Origin: Jongsikchunia kroppenstedtii DSM 45133
Lineage (GTDB): Bacteria > Actinomycetota > Actinomycetes > Mycobacteriales > Mycobacteriaceae
DNA length: 37,232 nucleotides
Direction: 5' to 3'
NCBI RefSeq assembly: GCF_000380485.1
Contig: NZ_AQYG01000029.1
Coordinates: 1 to 37,232 of the forward strand
A model generated the notes under the pieces. It had not been told where the DNA came from. It saw only the letters and a program-made list of their open reading frames with translations, and made no database searches. Positions within the stretch are counted from its first letter, which is position 1; every line of letters begins with the position of its first letter. Positions 8,526-15,930 of the stretch are shown in pieces. The position numbers and the translations under genes were made by a program.

Positions 8526-9679
8526 CGATGCGACTCCAGAGTTGCTGGCGGCAGGGTCAATTCGACAGTCCAGCCGTCGCCGTCGCGCGCACTGCGCAAT
8601 CGGCCGCCATGATGCGCGGCTCGCTCGACCATGCCGGCTATACCCTGTCCCGCGCCGCCGGGAGCCAGCGGCGTCGCCGACACTTCATTGCGTACGGTCA
8701 GCTCGCATCCGTCGCCCCAGACGTGACGCACCCGAACCGGTTTCGTCAGATCGCCGTACTTGAGGGCGTTCGTGAGTGACTCGACCAGTACCCGATGCGC
8801 CACCCGCCGAAGATCGTCGGAAGCGGTGGCCGGGTCGCCGGACGCGCTGTGCTGGATGGTCATCCCGACCGAGCGCATGCGGGCGAACAGGGTGCCCTGA
8901 TCGAAACGGGTGGTTCCGGCGGGATCGGCCGTGCGCAGCTGTTCGAGCAGCACCCGGACATCGCTCAGAGCGTCGCGAGCCGTCTCGGCGATGGTGTGCA
9001 GCGATGCCTGGACCCGTCCGGGGTCGGTGGCGAGCATGAACCGGGCGCCGTCGGCCTGCGCGACGACGATCGCCAACGAATGCGCTACGACGTCATGCAT
9101 GTCACGGGCCAGCCGAGACCGCTCGCTTTGTTCTTCGTAGCGGTCGAGAAGGCGCCGCCGCTCGAGTTCGGCGATGGTTTTGGCGGTGCGGGCCTGTTCC
9201 ACCGATTGCCGCTGGAAACGGACGAAGCCCGCCGTCCAACCGCCCAGGACGACCGCGGCGGTGGCGGCGAAGCCGAACACCACACCGAACAGTTCGCCCT
9301 GGATCGCGTAGACGTGGGGGATCACGAATCCAGCGACCACGGTGCCGATCAGGCCGGCCGCCAGCGAGGCGAATCGGAGGCGGCGGTCGGGATGGGAGCC
9401 CAGGGTGAGCATGATCGGGAAGTACGCGAGTGCGACCAGGACGGCGATCTGCACGGTCGCTACCTGAACGATCGCCGATGCGAGCGCGAAGCCGATCATC
9501 AGGCTCGGCGCGATCCGCCGGAGGGCGAGCGCCGGAGTCACCAGCGCAACCGAGATCACCGCGGCGGTGGACTGCTCGAGATGAACCGCGACGGCGACCA
9601 CACCGAAGGCGGCCGCCAGAACGAGGTCGATGATCAGCGAGCGCCGGGGCAACGGCCCGACGAAAAGGGGATCTCGCAT
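8522..9679 (-). CDS. Sensor histidine kinase (HisKA_3 / HATPase type)
   Basis: 385 aa. The N-terminus has about five or six membrane spans (residues ~14-155) with no large extracytoplasmic loop, the layout of intramembrane-sensing kinases. It is followed by a short coiled stretch and the dimerisation box RLARDMHDVVAHSLAIV, with phosphoacceptor H195. The ATPase domain shows an N-box (ESLTNALKYG) and a G-box (GGAGQGIAGM). I chose ATG at 9679 (MRDPLFVGP), because the upstream extension is arginine-rich and overlaps the TetR gene. The start lies 34 bp inside the right 40-bp repeat. A ligand is not evident; intramembrane sensing together with an FtsX transporter suggests envelope or peptide stress. 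Confidence 0.9.
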   Translation of the reverse strand: MRDPLFVGPLPRRSLIIDLVLAAAFGVVAVAVHLEQSTAAVISVALVTPALALRRIAPSLMIGFALASAIVQVATVQIAVLVALAYFPIMLTLGSHPDRRLRFASLAAGLIGTVVAGFVIPHVYAIQGELFGVVFGFAATAAVVLGGWTAGFVRFQRQSVEQARTAKTIAELERRRLLDRYEEQSERSRLARDMHDVVAHSLAIVVAQADGARFMLATDPGRVQASLHTIAETARDALSDVRVLLEQLRTADPAGTTRFDQGTLFARMRSVGMTIQHSASGDPATASDDLRRVAHRVLVESLTNALKYGDLTKPVRVRHVWGDGCELTVRNEVSATPLAPGGAGQGIAGMVERAAHHGGRLRSARDGDGWTVELTLPPATLESHR

Positions 9680-9712
9680 GCCGTCCACCGTGCCATATCG
9701 CCAGCAGGGAGT

Positions 9713-9752
9713 GGTGGCCCGGCTAGCCCGGGGCCGACGGGATCGGCGTGAG
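9713..9752. repeat. 40-bp direct repeat, right copy
   Basis: 38/40 identical to 5563-5602, same orientation, 4150 bp away. It lies between the histidine-kinase start and the TetR gene and contains the TetR stop codon (TAG on the minus strand, 9723-9725) plus its last codons (TPIPSAPG). Read on the plus strand it still encodes the GPASPGPTGSA-stop tail of the KimA-like gene. Similarity may continue a few bases further with a 1-bp gap. Confidence 0.9.
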
Positions 9753-10298
9753 GAACCGCGCGACCATCGCCCGTTCGTCGTCGACGGAGTCACCCGGAAT
9801 GGTCAACAGCGACAGGATGATCCGGACGATCCACTGCGTCTGACCGGCGTCGGTGGCCGCGGCCGGATCGCCGTCGGCGAGCAATGACCTGGCCAAGTCG
9901 GCGATGGTGTCCGAGGTCAGCGCCAGCCGGCCGGAGTTGGCGGCCTCGGCCGGGCCGAACCAGGCGGCCAGCGCGGGGTTGGCGCGCACCTCGGCGACCG
10001 CGATCATCACCGACTCGGTCAACCGGTCGGCCGGATCGGCGATGCCTTCGGTCTTCGCGGCGACCGTCGTTCCGACGATCCGCGCCATCCGCTCGACGTA
10101 GGCCAGCTGCAGGTCGGTCCGGTTGCGGTAGTAGCGATACAGGGTGGCGCGCGAACAGCCCACGGCCGCAGCGATTTCGCCCATCGACACCGCGGTCGCC
10201 CCGCGGTCGCAGAAGAGCTCGCCGGCCACTTCGACGATGCGGTCTGCGGCGGCGGCCGTCCGATCGACTCCGGTCCAATCCGGCTGCGGCGATCTCAC
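9723..10298 (-). CDS. TetR-family transcriptional regulator
   Basis: 191 aa. The N-terminal TetR helix-turn-helix is clear: AADRIVEVAGELFCDRG, then AVSMGEIAAAVGCSRATLYRYYRNR at residues ~38-62. The C-terminal ligand/dimer domain is not recognisable to subfamily. The GTG start at 10298 overlaps the P450 stop by 4 bp, so the regulator is the second gene of a P450-tetR operon. It probably represses that operon through the inverted repeat at 11538-11567. Its final codons lie in the right 40-bp repeat. Confidence 0.92.
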   Translation of the reverse strand: MRSPQPDWTGVDRTAAAADRIVEVAGELFCDRGATAVSMGEIAAAVGCSRATLYRYYRNRTDLQLAYVERMARIVGTTVAAKTEGIADPADRLTESVMIAVAEVRANPALAAWFGPAEAANSGRLALTSDTIADLARSLLADGDPAAATDAGQTQWIVRIILSLLTIPGDSVDDERAMVARFLTPIPSAPG

Positions 10299-11533
10299 CG
10301 GGCCGCGCCGACCTTGGCGGGGCCCGGGACGAACGGCACGGTGGTCGGCCGGCGCACGTAGCTGCCCGGCGCGTACTGAATCCCGTCGACGTCGACCTCG
10401 AAGTCGGGGCAGCGGGACAGCAGCTCCGCCAAGGTGACCCGCGCCTGCATGCGGGCGGCCGCGGCGCCCAGGCAGTGATGCGACCCGTGGCTGAAAGTGA
10501 GGATGTTCTTCGGATGTCGGGTCACATCGAGATCCGCGGCGTCGGGACCATACATCCGCTCGTCGCGGTTGGCCGAGCCGTAGCAGAGCAGCACCTTGCG
10601 CCCGGCGGGAATCGTGGTGTCCTCGATGGTGACGTCGCGGGTGGCCGTTCGTGCGAGGCCCTGCACCGGCGAGGTGAGGCGGAGCAGCTCATCGATTGCG
10701 GGGGTGATCAATTCGGAGTCCGCGAGCAGCCGTTCACGCTGATCGCGGTGCTGGGTCAACAGGGCCGCCGACCCACCCAGCATGCCGGTGGTGGTGTCGT
10801 TGCCGCCCGCGACCATCGTGAAGGTGAACGCCAGAATCGACAGCAGGCCAGCGGGATCGGCCTGCGGGTCGTCCGCGAGCCCGGCCGCGACCAGATGGGA
10901 GACCGTGTCGTCGCCGGGGTTGTCGCGCCGGTATTCGATCAGCTGGGTGAAGTAGCCCATCATCTCCAGCACCGCGCTGCCGGCCGACTGCAGGGCGGTC
11001 GACAGGTCCGCGCCGGGGTTGGCGGCGACGACGGCGTTCGTCCAGCCGTCGAACTGATCGCGATCGGACTCGGGCACGCCGAGATAGTGCGCGACCACCA
11101 TGCTGGGCAACGGTTTGAACAGTTCGGCGACGATGTCGCCGCCGCCCTCGGCGCGCAGCTTTTCGATGCGTTCGACGACGAACTCACGGACCACAGGCTC
11201 GACCGCGATCACCTGCCGCGGGGTGAAGCCGCGCGACACGAGCCGGCGAAACTCGGTGTGCACCGGGGGATCCTGCATCACCATCGGCGGGTTCTCGTTC
11301 AGGCCGATCATTTCCATGTCGCCGTAATGGATCGTCAGCCCCTGCGCCGAGGAGAACGTCTCCCAATCGTTGGCGGCGGCGAGGACATCAGTGTGTCGGC
11401 TCAGTACCCAGAAGTCGCCATCGGTGACGTGGTGCACCGGGTCGTCGTCGCGCAGCACCGCGTACATGCCGAAGGGATCACGCCAGGAGTCGCCGGAACG
11501 CAGCTCGAACCGGGGAGACAATGTGCTCGTCAT
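10295..11533 (-). CDS. Cytochrome P450
   Basis: 412 aa. Haem-thiolate monooxygenase. Signatures: the haem-binding loop FSHGSHHCLGAA with proximal ligand C354, the I-helix oxygen-activation motif AGGNDTTT, and the K-helix ExxR as ELLR. The length is normal for a soluble bacterial class I P450, which needs a ferredoxin and reductase encoded elsewhere. The start ATG at 11533 has no clear Shine-Dalgarno sequence and sits close to a probable promoter, so the transcript may be leaderless. It is followed by an overlapping TetR gene. The substrate cannot be inferred from the sequence; lipids, steroids or xenobiotics are all possible. Confidence 0.95.
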   Translation of the reverse strand: MTSTLSPRFELRSGDSWRDPFGMYAVLRDDDPVHHVTDGDFWVLSRHTDVLAAANDWETFSSAQGLTIHYGDMEMIGLNENPPMVMQDPPVHTEFRRLVSRGFTPRQVIAVEPVVREFVVERIEKLRAEGGGDIVAELFKPLPSMVVAHYLGVPESDRDQFDGWTNAVVAANPGADLSTALQSAGSAVLEMMGYFTQLIEYRRDNPGDDTVSHLVAAGLADDPQADPAGLLSILAFTFTMVAGGNDTTTGMLGGSAALLTQHRDQRERLLADSELITPAIDELLRLTSPVQGLARTATRDVTIEDTTIPAGRKVLLCYGSANRDERMYGPDAADLDVTRHPKNILTFSHGSHHCLGAAAARMQARVTLAELLSRCPDFEVDVDGIQYAPGSYVRRPTTVPFVPGPAKVGAAR

Positions 11534-11537
11534 GTTC

Positions 11538-11567
11538 TGACAATGAGACAGATCGACGATATTGTCA
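11538..11567 (-). promoter_or_regulatory. Inverted-repeat operator at the P450-tetR promoter
   Basis: TGACAAT (11538-11544) and ATTGTCA (11561-11567) form a perfect 7-bp inverted repeat with 16 bp between, ending 5 bp upstream of the P450 start. On the minus strand it contains TTGACA, a candidate -35. TetR proteins encoded in the operon they control usually bind such sites. Confidence 0.6.
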
Positions 11568-11596
11568 ACCCCGGTCTGCAGGTGCCGGGTATCGGG

Positions 11597-12349
11597 TCAA
11601 TCTGTGCCGACCGCAGCCCAGCCGGCGGCGACCGACACGAGAGCCTCGGCTGCTGTGATCGTCAGTCGCGTCTGCCCTGCGAGCTGCGAACGCCATTCGG
11701 CCTCGGAAGGCCCTTGCCGGAACAGGTCCGCGCTGGGCAGCCGGTTCGTCGGACCGAAGCGCCGGTAGAGTTCACCTGCTTCCGCGTCGATCGCGCCGAT
11801 CCGATCGAGCGCCCAGAGATCCCATAAGTCGCGCGCAGCGCCTCGGTCGTGCCAGGTGGATGTTTTTGAGCCAGCGAATGACGCCAAGGTGGGGACTGTG
11901 AATGTTGCCGGTGGAGTGTCGGCGTACCGCTGAGTTATTGCGCGTGTCTCGGACGGCCATGTGATGCGATCACGCGCAGAAAGCAGTTGGACCTTTACCG
12001 ACATCCTCGACGCGCCGACCAGTCGGGCCGACGCCGTATCGGGGATTCCGGATAGTGGCGGATCCCAACTGAGTCGACCATGTGATCGTGCGACAGCTCT
12101 TGGTAGGACCAGGTCGATTTCGGCTGCGATTTCGGACCTGCGATCGAGCGCAACCAGATCGATGTCTTCGCTGAGCCGGCCCTTGGGTAGGTGCGTCCGG
12201 GCCAACGCCGTTCCGCCAATGAACATCACACGGTCACCAACTGCTGAAGCGATCGCCGCCAACAGATGTGATATCAAATGGTCTCGTTCGACCTGCGCAT
12301 GCGAAACGCCGAATTGTTCTGCTGTGCTGTCACGTTCGTCGATCTTCAT
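11597..12349 (-). CDS. AbiEii-family nucleotidyltransferase toxin
   Basis: 250 aa. Toxin of a type IV-like AbiE toxin-antitoxin/abortive-infection pair; family members are nucleotidyltransferases that act on RNA. Motif I is FIGGTALARTHLPKGRLSEDIDLV, with GG at 45-46 and D62/D64 as the likely metal ligands. Motif II is near VKVQLLSARD, and motifs III/IV are SKTSTWHDRGAARDLWDLWAL, matching the AbiEii K-x-R-x3-RD-x2-DL pattern. The ATG at 12349 overlaps the stop of the antitoxin gene by 4 bp. All key residues appear present, so the toxin is likely active. The two abi genes look less GC-rich than their neighbours, consistent with acquisition by transfer. Confidence 0.85.
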   Translation of the reverse strand: MKIDERDSTAEQFGVSHAQVERDHLISHLLAAIASAVGDRVMFIGGTALARTHLPKGRLSEDIDLVALDRRSEIAAEIDLVLPRAVARSHGRLSWDPPLSGIPDTASARLVGASRMSVKVQLLSARDRITWPSETRAITQRYADTPPATFTVPTLASFAGSKTSTWHDRGAARDLWDLWALDRIGAIDAEAGELYRRFGPTNRLPSADLFRQGPSEAEWRSQLAGQTRLTITAAEALVSVAAGWAAVGTD

Positions 12350-13002
12350 CGGCCCAACCCCAATTCGGCTTCCACGCGCCTCAGCGTCCTGACGAAGCGG
12401 TGTTCCTTGGCAAGTCTGTGCAGCCGGTCATTGTCACTCTGGTGATAGAGCATCGAAATCGCTTGCGGCACATCGACGGCAGCGTCGCCGAGGTTAGGCC
12501 TCTTCGCCAGGTCAAGCACGGTCTGCTCAGGCGTCGTCACCAACGCAGGACCCAAATCGGTCGCAATTCGCTCAGCGTCCAACGACGTAGTGTCCCGGCG
12601 AACGAACTGGACGGTAGCCGTCCGGTCGGTGAGTGCAATCGATCGATGTTGTCGTGGGACCGCGATCACCGCTGTCGCGAGTGCTCGTGGGAGCGCTCCG
12701 TGTAGCCGGGCCGCTGTGACGCCCATTGCAACGACATTGTCGACCCCCTCGATCGCGGCAGAGACTCCGACTGCCGCCGACTCGAGGTCGGGGATCCAGG
12801 GCCGTCCCACTTGATCTTGAGGTACAACCACGTAGTACCCCGGCGCGATCCGGTGCAAAACGCCGGCTGCCGCAAGTCGGCGGAACTCCTGCCGCGGATG
12901 CGCGTACACGCCGACGGCGTCCGCCGGGCGAATCACGCGCAGAGGCGAGCGGGCAAGCTCAGGTGGCAGGCGCGCGCCGCGTTCCCGATCGCTTGTGGTC
13001 AT
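12346..13002 (-). CDS. AbiEi-family antitoxin / transcriptional repressor
   Basis: 218 aa. The N-terminal winged-helix-like segment (HPRQEFRRLAAAGVLHRIAPGYYVVVP) and the middle TAARLHGALPRALATAVIAVPRQHRS match AbiEi antitoxins, which neutralise AbiEii and repress their own promoter through inverted repeats. The start is ATG at 13002 with GGAGG 5 bp upstream. The gene is translationally coupled to the toxin gene. A strong 17-bp inverted repeat lies 20 bp upstream of the start, the expected position for autoregulation. Confidence 0.85.
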   Translation of the reverse strand: MTTSDRERGARLPPELARSPLRVIRPADAVGVYAHPRQEFRRLAAAGVLHRIAPGYYVVVPQDQVGRPWIPDLESAAVGVSAAIEGVDNVVAMGVTAARLHGALPRALATAVIAVPRQHRSIALTDRTATVQFVRRDTTSLDAERIATDLGPALVTTPEQTVLDLAKRPNLGDAAVDVPQAISMLYHQSDNDRLHRLAKEHRFVRTLRRVEAELGLGR

Positions 13003-13021
13003 ACCGCCTCCAGGTGCATAA

Positions 13022-13062
13022 AGTATGCATATCGTAGGCTAAATACCCACGATATGCATACT
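13022..13062 (-). promoter_or_regulatory. Inverted-repeat operator of the abiE operon
   Basis: Arms AGTATGCATATCGTAGG (13022-13038) and its complement (13046-13062) match at 16 of 17 positions, around a 7-bp AT-rich centre. A further TGCATA at 13015-13020 could be an extra half site. On the minus strand TACTTT could be a -10, so AbiEi binding would overlap the promoter. AbiEi binding to paired inverted repeats is established for other members. Confidence 0.75.
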
Positions 13063-13083
13063 CAGTCACGGATGCTTCTGGTG

Positions 13084-14058
13084 TCAGTTCAACGGGCGAT
13101 GCGGCATCAACGCGTCGGGCGGGATCTGCCCGAACTTGCCGGCGTTGAAGTCTTCCATCGCCTGCAGCAACTCGGCCTTGGTGTTCATCACGAACGGTCC
13201 GTACTGGAAGACCGGCTCGCGAATCGGTTGACCGCCGAGCAGCAGCACTTCCATCGCAGGGCGGTTGGAGTCCTGCGACTCGTCCGCGGCCACCGTGATC
13301 CGATCGCCCGGGCCGAGTACGGCGAGCTGGCCCTGGTGGATCGGATGCGCGAGCGGTCCGACCGAGCCGCGTCCGGACAGCACGTAGACCAGCGCGTTGA
13401 AGTCGCGGTTCCATGGCAGGTTCAGCCGGGCCCCGGGCTCTATGGTGGCGTGCGCCATGGTGATCGGCGTATGAGTGCTGCCCGGTCCGTGGTGGCCGTC
13501 GACGTCGCCGGCGATGATGCGGACCAGCGAGCCGCCGTCGTCGGACGACAGCAGCAACGCGTCGGTGCCCTCGATGGACTGGTACTTCGGGTCGATGAAC
13601 TTGTCGGCCTTCGGCAGGTTGACCCACAGCTGGATGCCGTGGAAGGTGCCGCCGCTCTCGACCAGTTCCGCCGGCGGCGTCTCGATGTGCAGGATGCCGG
13701 AACCGGCGGTCATCCACTGGGTGGCACCGTCGGCGATCAGACCACCGCCGCCGTGCGAATCCTGGTGTGCGAAGCGGCCATCGATCATGTAGGTGACGGT
13801 CTCGAAGCCGCGGTGCGGATGCCAGTTGGTGCCGCGCGGTTCGCCCGGCTCGTATTCGACCTCGCCCATCTGGTCCATGTGGACGAAGGGGTCGAGATCG
13901 GCGGCGGAGACCCCGGCGAAAGCGCGGACGACGGGAAAGCCTTCGCCCTCGTAGCCGCGGGGGCCGGTGGTGATGGACCGGACCGGGCGCTCGGTGTCGG
14001 CCGGGACGGCCGTGCCGATCCGGGGCAGGGTCAGGGTGTCTGCGGTGACGGCGGGCAT
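13084..14058 (-). CDS. Pirin-family bicupin protein
   Basis: 324 aa. Pirins are Fe-dependent bicupins; several act as quercetinase-like dioxygenases or redox-responsive co-regulators. The metal site is visible as H80 and H82 (NWHPHRGFETVTY), with H124 and E126 (GILHIE). The second cupin half and a C-terminal segment GGQPIREPVFQYGPFVMNT, typical of the family, follow. The start ATG at 14058 follows GAGGAGG-type sequence. It is transcribed alone, with its own operator-like palindrome. Physiological substrate unknown. Confidence 0.9.
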   Translation of the reverse strand: MPAVTADTLTLPRIGTAVPADTERPVRSITTGPRGYEGEGFPVVRAFAGVSAADLDPFVHMDQMGEVEYEPGEPRGTNWHPHRGFETVTYMIDGRFAHQDSHGGGGLIADGATQWMTAGSGILHIETPPAELVESGGTFHGIQLWVNLPKADKFIDPKYQSIEGTDALLLSSDDGGSLVRIIAGDVDGHHGPGSTHTPITMAHATIEPGARLNLPWNRDFNALVYVLSGRGSVGPLAHPIHQGQLAVLGPGDRITVAADESQDSNRPAMEVLLLGGQPIREPVFQYGPFVMNTKAELLQAMEDFNAGKFGQIPPDALMPHRPLN

Positions 14059-14079
14059 AGCGTCCTCCTCGTGTCGGAA

Positions 14080-14096
14080 GTTACACCCAATGTAAC
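14080..14096 (-). promoter_or_regulatory. Palindromic operator candidate at the pirin promoter
   Basis: GTTACA-CCCAA-TGTAAC is a perfect 6-bp inverted repeat with a 5-bp centre, 22 bp upstream of the pirin start. The shape fits a TetR-, MarR- or HxlR-type repressor. No dedicated regulator gene is adjacent. Confidence 0.45.
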
Positions 14097-14139
14097 CGGA
14101 CTACGGTCCGAATATTCCTGAACGCTGGAACCATGCGAA

Positions 14140-14180
14140 ATACGGCCCGTCGAGGCGGAGATCTCCTCGACGGGCCGTAT
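14140..14180 (-). terminator. Strong hairpin terminator of the lipase gene
   Basis: A perfect 16-bp stem (ATACGGCCCGTCGAGG and its complement) with a 9-base loop lies 41 bp after the lipase stop on the minus strand. It is followed on that strand by TTTCGC rather than a long U-tract. It separates the lipase transcript from the pirin promoter. Confidence 0.75.
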
Positions 14181-14220
14181 GCAACACGATTTCAGCTCGT
14201 CAGCGGCGCCTCGGGGCGCG

Positions 14221-14970
14221 TCAGCGGCGGCCCGGATACAGCGACGACTGCGCCGTGATGCTGCCTGCCGGCTGGTTGGCGATGACGCCGTCACACTTGC
14301 CGGCCAGCGAATCGGTGATCGCCTGCCAGACCTCCGGATCGAACGGCTCGGCAGTGTGCTCCAGACCGACATCCGGCAACGGCTGCAAGTCGCGGATCGG
14401 GGTGACCCGGCACTGCCGGCCGGTGAGGTGCCCATCGACCCATTCCCGCTCGTTGCGGATGTCGAAGTACTGCGTGGTGCCGGCGGTGTTGATCCCGGCG
14501 TTCAGCTGCCTGAGGTACGGAGTTCCGGGGCAGGCTTCGGCGCCGAACTCCTGTCCGCAGGCGCCGGGCGAACCGTACTGGGGAGTGCCGATGGCGATGT
14601 ACTTGTCGACTACCCGGTTGCCGCCGAGCTGGTCGAGATACCAGCGGGCCGTGAGGCCGCCGATCGAATGCCCGATCAACGAGACCGACGCGCCCGGATG
14701 CTGAGCGCGCAGCCGGTTGACTGTCGCGGCGATTCGGGCCGGCTCGCCGCGCAGGTCATGACCCGGCAGATCGAGCACGGTGGTGCGATACCCGAGCGAG
14801 TCGAGATGCTGGGCCAGCGGCTGATAGGGCAGCGCGCCGAACGTTTGTCCGGGGACGATGACAACCTGCGGGGCGGGGGCCGACTGTGCCGCGGGCATCG
14901 CCGCGGTGGCCACGATCGATGCGCACGCCATCGCGAGCGCTCCACCTGCCAGAATTCTCCGGATCGACAT
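14221..14970 (-). CDS. Secreted lipase/esterase (alpha/beta hydrolase, lipase class 2 type)
   Basis: 249 aa. An N-terminal Sec signal peptide (SIRR, a hydrophobic stretch to about residue 25, then an AAQSA|P-like cleavage region) precedes a compact alpha/beta hydrolase. The nucleophile elbow is GHSIGG with S102. The early segment QVVIVPGQTFGALPYQPLAQHL corresponds to the usual oxyanion region. Four cysteines in the mature part (GACGQEFGAEAC, RQCRV, GKCDG) could form disulfides, fitting an exported enzyme. The ATG at 14970 has no Shine-Dalgarno sequence and an iron-box-like repeat immediately upstream, so a leaderless transcript is plausible. Lipid substrate not determinable. Confidence 0.88.
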   Translation of the reverse strand: MSIRRILAGGALAMACASIVATAAMPAAQSAPAPQVVIVPGQTFGALPYQPLAQHLDSLGYRTTVLDLPGHDLRGEPARIAATVNRLRAQHPGASVSLIGHSIGGLTARWYLDQLGGNRVVDKYIAIGTPQYGSPGACGQEFGAEACPGTPYLRQLNAGINTAGTTQYFDIRNEREWVDGHLTGRQCRVTPIRDLQPLPDVGLEHTAEPFDPEVWQAITDSLAGKCDGVIANQPAGSITAQSSLYPGRR

Positions 14971-14972
14971 TT

Positions 14973-14990
14973 GGTTAGCGTAGCCTAACC
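14973..14990 (-). promoter_or_regulatory. DtxR/IdeR-like box at the lipase start
   Basis: GGTTAG-CGTAGC-CTAACC is a perfect 6-bp inverted repeat directly before the lipase ATG. On the minus strand its GGTTAGGCTA half matches the mycobacterial IdeR consensus core at 10 of 10 positions, and 14 of 19 bases match over the whole box. Iron control of the lipase is a hypothesis. Confidence 0.4.
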
Positions 14991-15036
14991 GTCGTCGCGA
15001 CGATGCGGGGGCTCGTCCGGTCGATAGGGTGGAATC

Positions 15037-15930
15037 GTGAGCGGATTCCAGATGCGGTCGGTGACCGGTGGCGATGACTCAGAGATCGCCTACCGCGTGT
15101 TCGATTCGCCCGGCGCCGAGGATGCGGCCGGGGGGTCGACGCTCGTATTCATCCACGGGTGGGCGCAGTCCTCCCGAGCCTGGGGCGATGACCTGCTGGC
15201 GGGTTTCGCCGCTCGGCGTCGGGTGATCGCGGTCGATCTGCGGGGTCATGGCGCGTCCGAGGTCGCAGCCGCGGACGCGTATACCGCCGAGAATTTCGCC
15301 GCCGACCTGCGCGCGGTGCTCGCCGCCGAGGGGGTCGAGGGCGGGGCGGTGCTGATCGGTTGGTCCTATGGCGGCCTGGCGTCCTGCGACTATCTGTCCG
15401 TCTACGGGACCGATGTCGTCGACGGGATCGTGCTGGTCGGGGCGATCACCTCGATGGGTCGCGGTCAGGCCGGCGGTGCGGTCGGCCCGGCCATGCAGGC
15501 CGCGCTGCCCGAGGCGCTGTCGGAGGAGCCGCGGGTCGCATTCCGGGCGCTCGGCTCGTTCGGGACGGCGATGATCCCGGCCGACCGGCCGGATCTCGGT
15601 GCGATGAGTCAGCAGCTCTTCGGCACCTCGCTGGCCACGCCGCCGCTGGTGCGCCGGGCGCTGTTCACGCGTTCGGCGGCGTACGACGAACTCCTTGCGG
15701 GGCTCGAGATCCCGGCGCTGATCGTGGTCGGCACGGCCGATCCCGTCGTCGACCCCTCGGTCGCGCAGCACGCGCATTCGCTGCTGCCGCGCAGCGAGCT
15801 CTCGGTGTGGGAGGGCGCCGCGCACGCGCCGTTCCTGGAGGATCCGGAGCGCTTCACCCGGGAAGTGGAAACCTTTGTGGCACAGACGGAATCCGCCGAG
15901 GCGGCCGTGAATGCGGGGGACGTCCGATGA
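15037..15930 (+). CDS. Alpha/beta hydrolase
   Basis: 297 aa. Cytoplasmic alpha/beta hydrolase. HGW at 40-42 gives the oxyanion hole, GWSYGG with S110 is the nucleophile elbow, [10 protein letters not shown] carries the probable acid, and [11 protein letters not shown] carries the catalytic histidine near residue 264. The GTG at 15037 follows a weak AGGGTGGA. Its 3' end overlaps the mshA start by 4 bp (ATGA), so the two are cotranscribed; whether the hydrolase acts in thiol metabolism is unknown. The sequence fits the haloperoxidase/lactonase-like group, but no specific reaction can be assigned. Confidence 0.88.
   Translation: MSGFQMRSVTGGDDSEIAYRVFDSPGAEDAAGGSTLVFIHGWAQSSRAWGDDLLAGFAARRRVIAVDLRGHGASEVAAADAYTAENFAADLRAVLAAEGVEGGAVLIGWSYGGLASCDYLSVYGTDVVDGIVLVGAITSMGRGQAGGAVGPAMQAALPEALSEEPRVAFRALGSFGTAMIPADRPDLGAMSQQLFGTSLATPPLVRRALFTRSAAYDELLAGLEIPALIVVGTADPVVDPSVAQHAHSLLPRSELSVWEGAAHAPFLEDPERFTREVETFVAQTESAEAAVNAGDVR

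Noticed and set aside
11575-13083. Direct repeats around the abiE pair that would mark an insertion
   Set aside because: I compared the flanks by eye and found no convincing matching sequences.
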